From: Anaerolineae bacterium
GTDB lineage: Bacteria > Chloroflexota > Anaerolineae > Anaerolineales > Anaerolineaceae
Assembly (NCBI GenBank): GCA_013314735.1
Contig: JABUFD010000002.1
Location: 310,001-374,000 of the forward strand
DNA: 64,000 nt
Direction of reading: 5' to 3'
Part shown: positions 1 to 9,608 of the stretch, piece by piece
Numbering within the stretch: position 1 is the stretch's first letter
Layout: each line of letters starts with the position of its first letter
The notes under the pieces: model-generated
What the model was told of the DNA's origin: nothing
The model's database searches: none
Seen by the model: only the letters and a program-made list of their open reading frames with translations
Position numbers and translations under genes: made by a program

Positions 1-1
1 T

Positions 2-997
2 ACGACAGCGGGTGTGGTCAGCGATCAGGCGGGAACCATTGTCGTTGTGTACAGCGGGAATGAAGAAGGCAATGGTTTGTATGCCACCCAGTCCTTTGAT
101 TACGGAGACACATGGACTGTAGCGAGCCCTCTTTTTTTGACCGGGAATGAGGTCTTATGGCCGACCGCGTTAAAAATGATCATGTCAGAGGACGGTTCTG
201 TTCATATTGTATGGGCGGTTGCCGATGAAACCGGAAACAGCCGGCAGGTGTTCTATGCATCGCTGCCCTACGGACAAACCGATTGGTCATCGCCGGTAGT
301 TTTGGCAGAAGCAATCGATTTTGAAGCCGATACCCCCAATATCGTGGAATTTGATGGTCGTTTGATTGTGGTATTGCATAATGACTTTCCCACAACCCGG
401 TATATGACTGTGTCATCGGATAATGGAGTTACCTGGTTACCGCCGGTGCGCCTGTTTAGCCAGGTGGGCAGCAATGGACCAGCTTCATTTGTTATTGACG
501 GCAGCAATAATTTGCATATGTTTTTTGGTAATCGAGACGATACTTTACATGAACACGGTATCTGGCACAGCATCTGGTTGGGCGAGGGATGGAGTACGCC
601 CATGGCGGTGGTATCCGGTCCGCAAGTTCTGGGAGGTGAGAATGGGGAGGAAGGTTTTGATCCATCCTTTGTTCAGGCAGTGATCAGCCAGGGCAATTTG
701 CTGCTGTTGACCTGGCGACAGGACCCCATGGCAGGGCCGACCCATATCTGGTTCAGTTATCGCTATCTGGATGTTCCTTCGGAGACTTCGCAGTTGGATC
801 AGTCACCCGAAACAGAATTGACGCCAACCCCGGATGAGCTGGAACCGCAGAGCCCGTTATCGATTGAGAATGGAGAGTATGACCGAACACAGGATGTCAG
901 TAGAACATTTTCAACCGGTGTGATTTTAATGCTCGGTCTTGCACCCGTGTTCCTGGTAGTCGTTTTTTTGGCTGCGCGCAGGTGGTTACGACAATGA
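2..997 (+). CDS. Asp-box (BNR) sialidase-like membrane-anchored protein, 5' partial
   Basis: The reading frame is open at the window edge, so the N-terminus is missing; the first in-frame start-like codon (GTG at 14) is probably internal. The visible part has two Asp-box motifs of the S-x-D-x-G-x-T-W type (SFDYGDTW near the start and SSDNGVTW further on), the hallmark of sialidase/BNR beta-propellers. It ends with a Thr/Pro-rich linker, one hydrophobic helix (VILMLGLAPVFLVVVFLAA) and a basic tail (RRWLRQ), so the propeller is probably outside the cell and anchored by its C-terminus. It sits directly upstream of the Wzt gene (10-nt gap) and is likely co-transcribed. A glycan-binding or hydrolytic role is inferred; no catalytic residues can be assigned. 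Confidence 0.7.
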   Translation, partial: TTAGVVSDQAGTIVVVYSGNEEGNGLYATQSFDYGDTWTVASPLFLTGNEVLWPTALKMIMSEDGSVHIVWAVADETGNSRQVFYASLPYGQTDWSSPVVLAEAIDFEADTPNIVEFDGRLIVVLHNDFPTTRYMTVSSDNGVTWLPPVRLFSQVGSNGPASFVIDGSNNLHMFFGNRDDTLHEHGIWHSIWLGEGWSTPMAVVSGPQVLGGENGEEGFDPSFVQAVISQGNLLLLTWRQDPMAGPTHIWFSYRYLDVPSETSQLDQSPETELTPTPDELEPQSPLSIENGEYDRTQDVSRTFSTGVILMLGLAPVFLVVVFLAARRWLRQ

Positions 998-1007
998 GGA
1001 ATGGTTG

Positions 1008-2282
1008 ATGGCTGAGGTTGTTTCTTTCTTGAATGTTTCCAAAAAGTATCATCTCGGTATGACACGTACCAGCTTACCAGTCCTGTTATCACGCTGGATC
1101 AAGACTGTGATGCGGCGGTCAAACCAGGAATTCGGGCATACAGGGGATTTTTGGGCGTTACAGGATGTCAGTTTTTCACTGCGGGAAGGCGAATCTTTGG
1201 CGTTGGTGGGTGAAAATGGAGCCGGAAAAACCACGATCCTGAAATTGCTGGCGAAAATTACCAAACCTACGATGGGTACCATTCGGGCCAATGGTACGTT
1301 ATCGGCGTTGATCGAACTGGGTGCTGGATTTCACCCCGATCTTTCAGGGCGTGAAAACATATATCTCAACGGCACCATCCTTGGGTTGAAGCGACAGGAA
1401 ATTGAGCAGCGCTTTGACCAGATTGTGGATTTTGCAGAACTGGAAAAATTCATCGATACCCCGGTCAAACGCTACTCATCCGGGATGGCAGTACGATTGG
1501 GCTTCGCAGTGGCAGCATCCATTGATCCCGATATCCTCCTTGTGGATGAAGTGCTGGCCGTGGGCGATTCCGCTTTTCGATTGAAGTGTATGAACCGGAT
1601 CCAGGAATTGATTGAAAATGGGACAACATTGATCTTTGTATCTCACAACATGGGCCTGGTGAAGGCGGTTTGTGAAAAAGCGATCTACATCGAAAAAGGA
1701 ACGATCAAGCAATTTGGCGAAACTGGTGACGTGGTGGATGCCTACAACCATGCACTCGACCAGCGCAGGATCCATGCACATGACCATGTACGGGGAGGGG
1801 TAACGAATCAAAAAGGTGTATGTGAAATCTCCCGGGTAACAATCATCGGTAAGGGACTGGATCAAGACCCATTAATGCCTTCCCGGGCCGCATTGATTGG
1901 AATCGAATATCATGCATTCCGGGACGTGGGAGAAATTGCCATTGTTCTGCGCATCATCCGCTCCGATGGATTGCCCTGTGCCGCATTGTATTCCCAGAAG
2001 GACCAGGCATCCCTGCTCATTGAGAAGGGTGACGGAAGGATTGAAGTTACACTTTCACCACTGCAACTGTTCCCAGGCACTTATTACGTGGTTGTTACCA
2101 TTAAAGATAAAGACCAATGGGTGGTGCATGATATGGCTTATTCAGATTGGTTCCAGGTTCAATCAGGCTGGCCAGGAGAAAATGACCTCGATGCGGTTTT
2201 CGAACCCAACCGCCGATGGGAATGTAAACGAAGAGACCAGGAGAATCCTGATACATTGATTGCGCCGGGAGCGATGGGATGA
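1008..2282 (+). CDS. wzt: ABC transporter ATP-binding protein for polysaccharide export (Wzt-like)
   Basis: A 424-residue cytoplasmic ATPase that powers export of a lipid-linked glycan with the Wzm permease two genes downstream. Walker A GENGAGKT is at residues 68-75, the signature region reads YSSGM, and Walker B LLVDE ends near residue 181 followed by the D-loop VLAVGD. The region after about residue 250 matches the C-terminal extension of Wzt proteins, which in known O-antigen systems binds the glycan end and sets specificity. I chose ATG 1008 because GAGGA lies 8 nt upstream; an in-frame TTG at 1005 is less likely. The stop overlaps the next start (ATGA). Confidence 0.92.
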   Translation: MAEVVSFLNVSKKYHLGMTRTSLPVLLSRWIKTVMRRSNQEFGHTGDFWALQDVSFSLREGESLALVGENGAGKTTILKLLAKITKPTMGTIRANGTLSALIELGAGFHPDLSGRENIYLNGTILGLKRQEIEQRFDQIVDFAELEKFIDTPVKRYSSGMAVRLGFAVAASIDPDILLVDEVLAVGDSAFRLKCMNRIQELIENGTTLIFVSHNMGLVKAVCEKAIYIEKGTIKQFGETGDVVDAYNHALDQRRIHAHDHVRGGVTNQKGVCEISRVTIIGKGLDQDPLMPSRAALIGIEYHAFRDVGEIAIVLRIIRSDGLPCAALYSQKDQASLLIEKGDGRIEVTLSPLQLFPGTYYVVVTIKDKDQWVVHDMAYSDWFQVQSGWPGENDLDAVFEPNRRWECKRRDQENPDTLIAPGAMG

Positions 2283-4081
2283 ATGGCGCGGTTGGTTTCA
2301 CCTTGATTCGGAATGGTTCACCAGACCAGCAGCGAAAAGCAGATGCCGCACACCAGGCTGCGATTTCGCATTTCCCTGCATTAGGGGTGTTTTCTGTAAT
2401 CATTGGCCAGACGAACCTGACCATTTGGGGAAGAACAACGTTGGCTGAATGCGTGCATGAATTGCCGGATGGCTCCCACCTCGTTCTGGTGGGAACACCG
2501 GTAGGTGATTGTTCGTGGTCGGTCATCGAAAGTGAGTGGGTTGGGTTGAAACCGGCAGAGGATTTTCGTATCCCCTGGGATGGCCGGGTTGTATTGATAT
2601 GGATCAGTCCTGAAGGGAATCAATGGATCCTCTGGAACGATTGGCTGGGTAGTATCCCCGTCTATTATTGCGACTCTCCCTCCTGGCGGATCGCCAGCAC
2701 TCTGGAACCGGTTGTGGTTGCCGCCAACGCATTTGGGGCAGATGATATCTTTTTGCCTGGCCTGGTCTTGCTATTGACTCATGGCAACACATTAGCCGAT
2801 TGGACATTGTTCAGACAGATGCATACCATTCTTCCCGATAGTGTATCGATTTTCGCTCCACAGGGGCACCGGGTAATCACCTGTAAAACAGTACAGGCAA
2901 CGGACGAACGTTGGACACGGGGTTGGGACGAACTGATTGACGAAATGCATGATCTTTCTGTGACAGTAATAAAGCAAACACTGGGAACGAACCAACGATG
3001 GACTGTGCCGCTTTCCAGCGGTCTCGACTCCAGGCTGATTGCTGTTGTCGCTGCCAAAAATGGAAGCGATATTCACACCTGCACATGGGGGCCACCCATC
3101 ACCAGGGATGTGGTTTTTTCAAAACAAATCGCGCGGCAGTTGCATTTGCCATGGCAGCGCATTGACCTGGGGGATGATTACCTGGTGCGCTGCCGGCCTG
3201 TATGGATTGACCTTTTTGGCAGTGTGATGCATTTTCACGGCATGTACCAGGTCCCTTTTTATGAGCAATTGCTTCAAATATCCTCAATACCGGTCACGTC
3301 TGGTCTGATTGGCGATAGCCTGTCGGGTTATGATGTCCGTTTTCAGTGTGAGCATCATCATTCGGAGGCCTGTCGTTATCTCGTTCATCCTCCAGGTTAC
3401 ATTTTTTGGGATATCCCTGACCTGCTTGACCTGTTTGCGGTTCCAATACAACCAGCCCTTGACACAATCGCCGATATGATCAATACGGAGCGTTCTGCAG
3501 TCGAGGGCCCAGAATATCAAAGTCTTCGATTTCTCACGTTGTGGGGTAGGCAAAATCACTTCACCTATTTCCAATCATTGTTGGCTGACTATTTTACCGG
3601 TGTTGCCGTGCCGTATTTGAACCGTGCGTATGCAAGGTTCTGCTTATCATTGCCGAGGGCTGCGTTGGACGATCGCCGCTTGCAAATCGCGATGATGAGC
3701 CGTTATTACCCGGGCATGATGGCGATTGGGGGAACATATGCTCCTGAACCCGCGTTGTTGACCGGGCGTTACCTGGTAAAAAAGCGATTGGCCTCGGCCT
3801 TGTCCACTCCCCTGGTCAAGTGGTTCCTGCCAGAATTTTCAGCTGCCAGGCAGATCGCAACTGATATCGATGGCCTTCGCCGTTACGGGAAGGACGCTAC
3901 CTGGCCGATACCCCAAACCAGCAAGGTGTTGGAACAATGGATGGATATGGATCGGGTTGAAGGAGCATATCAATCTGCAATCAACGGTGACATGCGAAGT
4001 GTACGCAAGGTACAGGCGATCCAGGCATTTGCTTATCGGTTATTGCCTCATACTGGCGGCGCGGAAGGTCAACAACCATGA
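2279..4081 (+). CDS. Asparagine synthase-like protein in glycan operon
   Basis: A 600-residue protein with the PP-loop ATP-pyrophosphatase motif SSGLDSR (residues 246-252) typical of the C-terminal domain of glutamine-hydrolysing asparagine synthases (AsnB family). The N-terminal part is a divergent relative of the class II amidotransferase domain: it does not begin with the Met-Cys that provides the catalytic cysteine, so glutamine hydrolysis is doubtful. It lies between wzt and wzm, overlapping both by 4 nt. Family members in EPS clusters are thought to amidate sugar acids or make amide-linked decorations; that role here is inference. Confidence 0.75.
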   Translation: MNGAVGFTLIRNGSPDQQRKADAAHQAAISHFPALGVFSVIIGQTNLTIWGRTTLAECVHELPDGSHLVLVGTPVGDCSWSVIESEWVGLKPAEDFRIPWDGRVVLIWISPEGNQWILWNDWLGSIPVYYCDSPSWRIASTLEPVVVAANAFGADDIFLPGLVLLLTHGNTLADWTLFRQMHTILPDSVSIFAPQGHRVITCKTVQATDERWTRGWDELIDEMHDLSVTVIKQTLGTNQRWTVPLSSGLDSRLIAVVAAKNGSDIHTCTWGPPITRDVVFSKQIARQLHLPWQRIDLGDDYLVRCRPVWIDLFGSVMHFHGMYQVPFYEQLLQISSIPVTSGLIGDSLSGYDVRFQCEHHHSEACRYLVHPPGYIFWDIPDLLDLFAVPIQPALDTIADMINTERSAVEGPEYQSLRFLTLWGRQNHFTYFQSLLADYFTGVAVPYLNRAYARFCLSLPRAALDDRRLQIAMMSRYYPGMMAIGGTYAPEPALLTGRYLVKKRLASALSTPLVKWFLPEFSAARQIATDIDGLRRYGKDATWPIPQTSKVLEQWMDMDRVEGAYQSAINGDMRSVRKVQAIQAFAYRLLPHTGGAEGQQP

Positions 4082-4860
4082 ATTTGCCTCTCCCAGCCAT
4101 TATCCAATACAAGGATTTGCTGGCGGCCTGGACCAGGCGTACCATTCGGGGGCGGTACCAGCAATCCCTTCTAGGGTGGTTGTGGGCGATTGTGCAGCCG
4201 GTTGCTTCCGTTGCCATATTCTCGCTCATATTCACCACCTTTGTTCCCGTCGATACAGGCGAGATTCCGTACCCGGTGTTCTCGTATATCGCCATGGTAC
4301 CCTGGACTTTTTTCGCCAGCTCGATCCAGGATATGACCATCTCGTTGACCCTCAACTTCGGCCTGGTGACCAAGGTATATTTTCCCCGGGAGGTTCTGCC
4401 AATCTCTGCCATGTTGGCCAGGCTGTTGGATTTTGGAGTGGCATCGCTTGTGTTGGCATTGATGATGCTATTCTACCGGGTTGAAGTCAATCCTGAACTG
4501 GTTTTATTCCTGCCATTGGTGTTACTGGCGCAGGCTGTATTGATCACCGGCCTGGGGTTGATCACATCCGCCGCCAATGTGTTTTATCGCGACATGCAAC
4601 CTTTGCTGATCCTGTTATTGCAAGTATGGTTTTATGCTTCGCCAATCATTTATCCTGTATCTCTGGTACCGGAACAATGGCGGGTGTTTTATTACCTGAA
4701 CCCGATGGCAGGGATACTGGAGGCATACCGGTCTGTTTTGCTGTATCAACAGGTTCCTGACCACACATTCCTGATTGCCGCAGGAGAGGCAATGGTGGTT
4801 TTCGTTTTTGGTTACTGGTTGTTTAAACGGGTGGAATTTCAATTCGCCGATATCATCTGA
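4078..4860 (+). CDS. wzm: ABC-2 type polysaccharide export permease (Wzm-like)
   Basis: A 260-residue integral membrane protein with about six hydrophobic segments and the N-terminal amphipathic region RYQQSLLGWLWAIVQP, a signature of ABC2 O-antigen/teichoic acid permeases (Wzm, TagG). It would form the channel for the glycan exported by the Wzt ATPase at 1008. The start overlaps the asparagine-synthase stop by ATGA, and the stop lies 9 nt before the next GT2 gene. The length matches the family. Confidence 0.92.
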   Translation: MNLPLPAIIQYKDLLAAWTRRTIRGRYQQSLLGWLWAIVQPVASVAIFSLIFTTFVPVDTGEIPYPVFSYIAMVPWTFFASSIQDMTISLTLNFGLVTKVYFPREVLPISAMLARLLDFGVASLVLALMMLFYRVEVNPELVLFLPLVLLAQAVLITGLGLITSAANVFYRDMQPLLILLLQVWFYASPIIYPVSLVPEQWRVFYYLNPMAGILEAYRSVLLYQQVPDHTFLIAAGEAMVVFVFGYWLFKRVEFQFADII

Positions 4861-4869
4861 CAGGTTGCC

Positions 4870-6309
4870 ATGGCACCATTATTCAGTGTGGTTATTCCCG
4901 CTTATAATCAGGCAGAATATTTAAAGGAAGCGATCCAGAGTGTTCTGGGGCAATCCCTTCAGGATTTCGAAGTGGTGGTTGTGAATGATGGCTCCACAGA
5001 CCATACCGAAACTATTGTCAGAGGTTTTTCAGATACGCGTATCCGATATCTATGCCATCCAGTTAACAGAGGGCTGCCGGCCGCCCGGAACACAGGCATC
5101 TGCTCAGCGGTAGGTCGTAATATCGCATTGCTGGATTCAGATGATACTTATACCCCCGACAAATTGGAAGTTCATGCTAACTATCTGGCAGAACATCCAG
5201 GCATTCATATTACTTATAATGCACGGTATGAATTGCTTCCTGGCGGGAAGCAAATCGGTGGACTCTATCGCCCGAAACCGGTGGTCGAATTATCCGACCT
5301 GGTGATGGGTTTCCCCTTTTCACCCAGTGATATGGTGTTTCGGCGGGAGTGTATTGACCAGGCGGGAGTATTTGATGAGTCGTTGATCAACGGCGCCGAA
5401 GATCTCGATTTTCCATGCCGCCTCGCCCTGGCCGGTCGCCGATTTGCAAGCGTAGACAGGGTTTTGAATTACCGGCGTTACAATATCCGGAAATCCCGCC
5501 GGAGCATGGAAAAGAGAAAACAGGAGTACGAGATGGTACTCAACCGGGTGTTCCAGGACCCGCGGTGCCCGGAAGGGGTTCGGGCGATGAGAAATCTTGC
5601 CCTTGCAAGACACACCGTTGAACTTGCTTTTGTTTCGCTCGCAAATGAAGATTCATCCCTGGGGCAGGAATTCCTCAAGGAAGTGGTCGAATATGATCCC
5701 GCAATTGCTGCCGGCCAGCCAGCGCCGATCATGTCGGGCCTGGTGCGGTGGGGAGTGCACCATACAACCACTGACCATGCCGCCGTCATAGTGAAAATCA
5801 TCAACCAATTTCCTGATGTATTTCAATTTTTATCTTCACAAAGTGCCTGGGTCATTGCACAGGTATGCTTACAGAAACTTATGCGTGCTGTCATCTGGGA
5901 TGACCCTGAAGCTGTACAGGAACTCCTGCCACTGGCGCAGGAGGGAAATGCCCGAATTGACGACACTGTTTTACGGCAATTGCAGCACCAATTAATTGAT
6001 ATCGACGAATTGCTGGGAGAAGTATCTTGCGGACAGTCACTGAAAAGGCTGGAGCCTATGTTTGAGGTGCTTGGCAGCCAATCGCAGCAACGGGCATTGG
6101 ATGCCAGGATCAGGGTGACGCGCGCTTTTCGGATGTACCATTTGTCTGATTATCAATGTGTGCTGGTGAATATCCTGAATGCGTTTTGGAAACAACCAGC
6201 CATTTGTTGGGATCGAGGGGTTGCTTCGATTACTGCCCGATCTGTCGTTCGACAGGCAATTGCTGCAGTGGACAAATCAAATACGGGAATTGAGGGAAAT
6301 TGTGTATGA
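4870..6309 (+). CDS. GT2 family glycosyltransferase with long C-terminal extension
   Basis: A 479-residue cytoplasmic glycosyltransferase. The first 220 residues form a GT-A fold: FSVVIPAYNQAEYLKEAI at the N-terminus, the nucleotide-binding VVNDGSTD and the LLDSDD (DxD-type) metal-binding motif, plus the acceptor-loop NGAEDLDF. The remaining ~250 residues are helical and of unknown role. The architecture resembles the GT2 protein at 11998, so the two may be paralogues. Donor and acceptor cannot be told from sequence. The 3' end overlaps the GNAT gene by ATGA. Confidence 0.85.
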   Translation: MAPLFSVVIPAYNQAEYLKEAIQSVLGQSLQDFEVVVVNDGSTDHTETIVRGFSDTRIRYLCHPVNRGLPAARNTGICSAVGRNIALLDSDDTYTPDKLEVHANYLAEHPGIHITYNARYELLPGGKQIGGLYRPKPVVELSDLVMGFPFSPSDMVFRRECIDQAGVFDESLINGAEDLDFPCRLALAGRRFASVDRVLNYRRYNIRKSRRSMEKRKQEYEMVLNRVFQDPRCPEGVRAMRNLALARHTVELAFVSLANEDSSLGQEFLKEVVEYDPAIAAGQPAPIMSGLVRWGVHHTTTDHAAVIVKIINQFPDVFQFLSSQSAWVIAQVCLQKLMRAVIWDDPEAVQELLPLAQEGNARIDDTVLRQLQHQLIDIDELLGEVSCGQSLKRLEPMFEVLGSQSQQRALDARIRVTRAFRMYHLSDYQCVLVNILNAFWKQPAICWDRGVASITARSVVRQAIAAVDKSNTGIEGNCV

Positions 6310-7499
6310 ATCCAGAGAATTGGCAAATTATCCGGTACACGCCTGAATACAAAGAGCAGGTGATCCAGCTTCAGACTCATTTGTGGGGACCTGATCTGGC
6401 AGCAAATACCGCCTATTTTGATTGGAAATATGAGCAAAATCCATATCAAGAATCTCCCATCATGTACCTCGCGGTATGCGACGATATGGTGGCAGCGTTC
6501 GCCGGATACAGCACCAGTCGTTGGCAAGCCGGGGATCCGCCTCAAATTATCGATTGTTTAACCGGCACCGACGCAATTACTCACCCTGATTACCGCCGGC
6601 AAAGCCTGTTTTCCCGCATCAATGAAAGAGCACTCGAAGACCTGACCCAGGGACCGCATCCTTTTATCTTCACCTTGAGTGCAGGAATCATTACAACGCC
6701 AGCCTCTCACAGATTCGGATGGTATGACCTCGCGCCAAATGAGATCGGCATGTATGTTACGAACACCAGGTCAGGTGCAACCGGAAACTTGCGCCAGCTG
6801 GTAAAAAAAGTACCCGGCATATATCCCATCTACCGCTTCGTTCGCCGGATGCTGTCCCGGCAACAGGAGAACGAGCAACAAGGATGTGCCCATGTTCCAG
6901 AAACACAATTCCACTTCCTGGATGCAATGTATTCGGATAATTCTGGCATTAGGCGTGAAGCTGTTTTACCGATCCAGATGACACGTACACCGGACATTGA
7001 CAAAATTACCACCATATTGGCAAGGAAGACTCCAAACCCGAAGATTCGGCAGGTCCGGGATACAACATTTCTCCAGTGGCGGTACCGGAATCCGAAAGCT
7101 GGTTACAGGTTCCTGTATGCAGGGAACTGGGGCAACGCAGGATATATGGTTTTGCGTGAATCGGTATATCCCAAGCGTACAGAGGTGCAAATCGTCGACT
7201 GGGAGGTCGAGACCCTGGAATGCTTCCGGAACCTGATCCGATGCGTGGTCCGCGAAGGTCGGTTTCCAGCGTTGTCCATTTGGACGACGACGATGTCTAA
7301 AGCTGAAAAACAAATCCTGCGGGATGAAGGGTTTACGATTGAGATTGAACACCTGGAAGGAAAACCTGATTCCTACAGGCCAGTGGTGATGGTTCGGAAA
7401 TTGATCGAAAAACACACACCCGGTTGGGCGTTCACTGACGAATTTGTTGCGGATAGCCATAATTGGGATATCCGATCGATCTACTCGGACGGTTATTAA
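6306..7499 (+). CDS. GNAT-family N-acetyltransferase-like protein
   Basis: A 397-residue protein. The N-terminal half has GNAT-like features: a beta-strand with the start-of-domain pattern IIRYTPEYKEQVIQLQ and the acetyl-CoA loop region THPDYRRQSLFSRINERAL, where R-R-Q-S takes the place of the usual Q/R-x-x-G-x-G/A. The C-terminal half (from about residue 230, with FLQWRYRNPKAGYRFL) resembles a second GNAT-like lobe seen in EPS-cluster acyltransferases. ATG 6306 is chosen because it forms an ATGA overlap with the upstream stop. Probably acylates an amino sugar; the substrate is unknown. Confidence 0.65.
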   Translation: MNPENWQIIRYTPEYKEQVIQLQTHLWGPDLAANTAYFDWKYEQNPYQESPIMYLAVCDDMVAAFAGYSTSRWQAGDPPQIIDCLTGTDAITHPDYRRQSLFSRINERALEDLTQGPHPFIFTLSAGIITTPASHRFGWYDLAPNEIGMYVTNTRSGATGNLRQLVKKVPGIYPIYRFVRRMLSRQQENEQQGCAHVPETQFHFLDAMYSDNSGIRREAVLPIQMTRTPDIDKITTILARKTPNPKIRQVRDTTFLQWRYRNPKAGYRFLYAGNWGNAGYMVLRESVYPKRTEVQIVDWEVETLECFRNLIRCVVREGRFPALSIWTTTMSKAEKQILRDEGFTIEIEHLEGKPDSYRPVVMVRKLIEKHTPGWAFTDEFVADSHNWDIRSIYSDGY

Positions 7500-7518
7500 G
7501 CAAAGGCAGAGCAGGTTG

Positions 7519-8499
7519 ATGAATCTTCTACGACAGGTAAAGCAGACGGTTAAAAAGGTACTGGGCAGGCAGGAGCAGAGCGCAGTGATCCTGATGTATC
7601 ACCGTGTTGCAGATATTTCCACCTCGCCGTATCATGGCATTGTATCCGTTGCGCATTTTTCGCAACAAATGGCCTACCTGCACCAACGGGTACGGTTTTT
7701 ACCATTAATGGAATTGGCTGGAGCGCTTCAGCGCAGGATGATCCCAAAAAATTCCGTGGTGGTTACGTTTGATGATGGGTATGCTGACAATTTCCAGAAC
7801 GCCCTGCCGATCCTGGCACAACACCAAATTCCAGCAACCATTTTTTTGACCGGTGAAGCAATTGACAGTGGTAAAGAATACTGGTGGGATGAATTGGAAC
7901 GGATCTTAATCCTGCCAGAACAATTACCGCGCGATGTGCATCTTGCATTGGGGGGGCATGTTGTTCAGTGTGACTTTTGGCGGTTCGATCCGCAACAGCG
8001 GGTTCAATTCTTACGGGCTGTCCATGGCGTGTTGAAAACTTTGCGCTCGGATGAACGGGAAGCACTGTTGGAGGCGCTCCGGTCAGTAGTTGGTGCCCCC
8101 GGCGGCTGCAGGCCAGCGTATCGGCCGATGAGCCAGGCGGAAATTACTGACGCCATTCGAACTGGATTGGTGACATTCGGTGCGCACACCATGACTCATC
8201 CGGTTTTATCGATGCTGGGACAAGAGGACCAGCGGGATGAAATTATGGGATCCATCCGGCAGGTTGAAGCAGTGACCGGATGTTCGGTGTCTTCTTTCGC
8301 ATATCCATTCGGTACGATGAAAGATTTCAATTCTGCCACGCTGGATATTTTGACTAATGCTGGTATCCAGGTTGCAGTGACTACCGTTGAGGAACGTGTT
8401 TCTCTCCACAGCGATCCGCTGCAATTGCCCAGGTTCTGGGTTGGCGATTGGGATCAAACCATGTTCGCTGCCAGGCTGGGGGAGCAATTCCAGGCGTGA
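7519..8499 (+). CDS. Polysaccharide deacetylase (NodB/CE4 family)
   Basis: A 326-residue protein with the CE4 motif 1 VTFDDGYADN (catalytic base Asp plus metal-binding Asp), motif 2 region TFGAHTMTHPVLS (metal-binding His residues in H-T-M-T-H) and a motif-3-like SFAYPFG. It would remove N-acetyl groups from amino sugars of the glycan made by this operon. The frame is open back to 7444, but ATG 7519 with GCAGG upstream gives the normal family start. No signal peptide is obvious, so it may act inside the cell or on lipid-linked intermediates. Confidence 0.88.
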   Translation: MNLLRQVKQTVKKVLGRQEQSAVILMYHRVADISTSPYHGIVSVAHFSQQMAYLHQRVRFLPLMELAGALQRRMIPKNSVVVTFDDGYADNFQNALPILAQHQIPATIFLTGEAIDSGKEYWWDELERILILPEQLPRDVHLALGGHVVQCDFWRFDPQQRVQFLRAVHGVLKTLRSDEREALLEALRSVVGAPGGCRPAYRPMSQAEITDAIRTGLVTFGAHTMTHPVLSMLGQEDQRDEIMGSIRQVEAVTGCSVSSFAYPFGTMKDFNSATLDILTNAGIQVAVTTVEERVSLHSDPLQLPRFWVGDWDQTMFAARLGEQFQA

Positions 8500-8539
8500 T
8501 GTACCAGCAACTCAACACGATTCCAGTGAATGAAACCAA

Positions 8540-9556
8540 ATGACCTCCGATAAAACCACCAAACTGGGGATCATTTATGATGACCGGGCGCGCATCTTCC
8601 TGGCAGAGCTGCTTGCGGATTGGGAATGCCATTTCACGGTGGATGAATTTTCTTACAAGCCAATTGAATTTCCATTCGCGAAAGGGCGGATCAATCCGGT
8701 TGTACACTGGTTTTTGCTGCGAAGGTTCATGCGCCAGCACGATATTGTGTTCTTTGAATGGGTGGGCGAAAACCTGGTGCTGGCCAGCAAGATGCCGCAC
8801 ACAGCCAAAATTGTCGCCCGGTTGCATTCCTGGGAGCTTTTCCATCATGCAAAGGATGTCAACTGGCACAACGTCGACAGCATTGTACTCGTCAGTCGGG
8901 CGATGCAAGACCGTTTCCTGGCAATGTATCCTGGCCATGTCGAAAAAACTGTGGTGCTTCCATCCGGCAAATCACTCACCCGTTTCACACCCAGGGAGCA
9001 TCCCTTTTCCGGAAAGATTGCCATGCTTGGGAACATTCTACCGATCAAACGGGTGTACGAGATGATCCTGGCATTGGCAGAACTGCGTCGATCTGGACTT
9101 GACCTGTCGCTTCATATTGCCGGGAAATTAGATGATGAATTTAACAACCAGCGGTATTACGCCAGTGTACAGGAATTGATCACAAAATTACAGCTAACAG
9201 CCTACATCACCTTTTATGGATGGGTGGATGCGGCTGAATGGCTGCCAGATATGGATATGTTTGTCTCCAACAGCTTTTGGGAAGGCCAACAAAATGCGTT
9301 GATCGAAGCCATGGCCGCCGGATGTTATTGCCTGTCACATTTTTGGAATGGGGCTGAAGAAATTCTGCCGTCGGAGTACCTGTTTTCAACAGAAGCCGAG
9401 TTGGTGCAAAAAATCAGGGCTTATATCCAAATGCCTGACGTTGAGCAGCAACAGCTGTGCCAACAGTTGCGATCGATAGTGGCAGAGAAATTTGATCTGC
9501 AGGATTCGGTGATTCATTACCGGGACTTAATTCAAAAACTTGGTAACGACTGTTGA
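8540..9556 (+). CDS. GT4 family glycosyltransferase
   Basis: A 338-residue GT-B glycosyltransferase. The C-terminal nucleotide-sugar domain has the typical order: LGNILPIKRVYEMILALAEL, LHIAGK, ITFYGWVDAAEW and FWEGQQNALIEAMAAGC, the last being the E-x7-E region that holds the donor. The N-terminal domain is shorter than usual. It lies 40 nt after the deacetylase in the same operon. Sugar specificity is unknown. Confidence 0.85.
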   Translation: MTSDKTTKLGIIYDDRARIFLAELLADWECHFTVDEFSYKPIEFPFAKGRINPVVHWFLLRRFMRQHDIVFFEWVGENLVLASKMPHTAKIVARLHSWELFHHAKDVNWHNVDSIVLVSRAMQDRFLAMYPGHVEKTVVLPSGKSLTRFTPREHPFSGKIAMLGNILPIKRVYEMILALAELRRSGLDLSLHIAGKLDDEFNNQRYYASVQELITKLQLTAYITFYGWVDAAEWLPDMDMFVSNSFWEGQQNALIEAMAAGCYCLSHFWNGAEEILPSEYLFSTEAELVQKIRAYIQMPDVEQQQLCQQLRSIVAEKFDLQDSVIHYRDLIQKLGNDC

Positions 9557-9608
9557 TCATGTCCACCAGGGAGAAAGGTTTGGTTCGGTTCACAATGAGG
9601 AGAGCATC

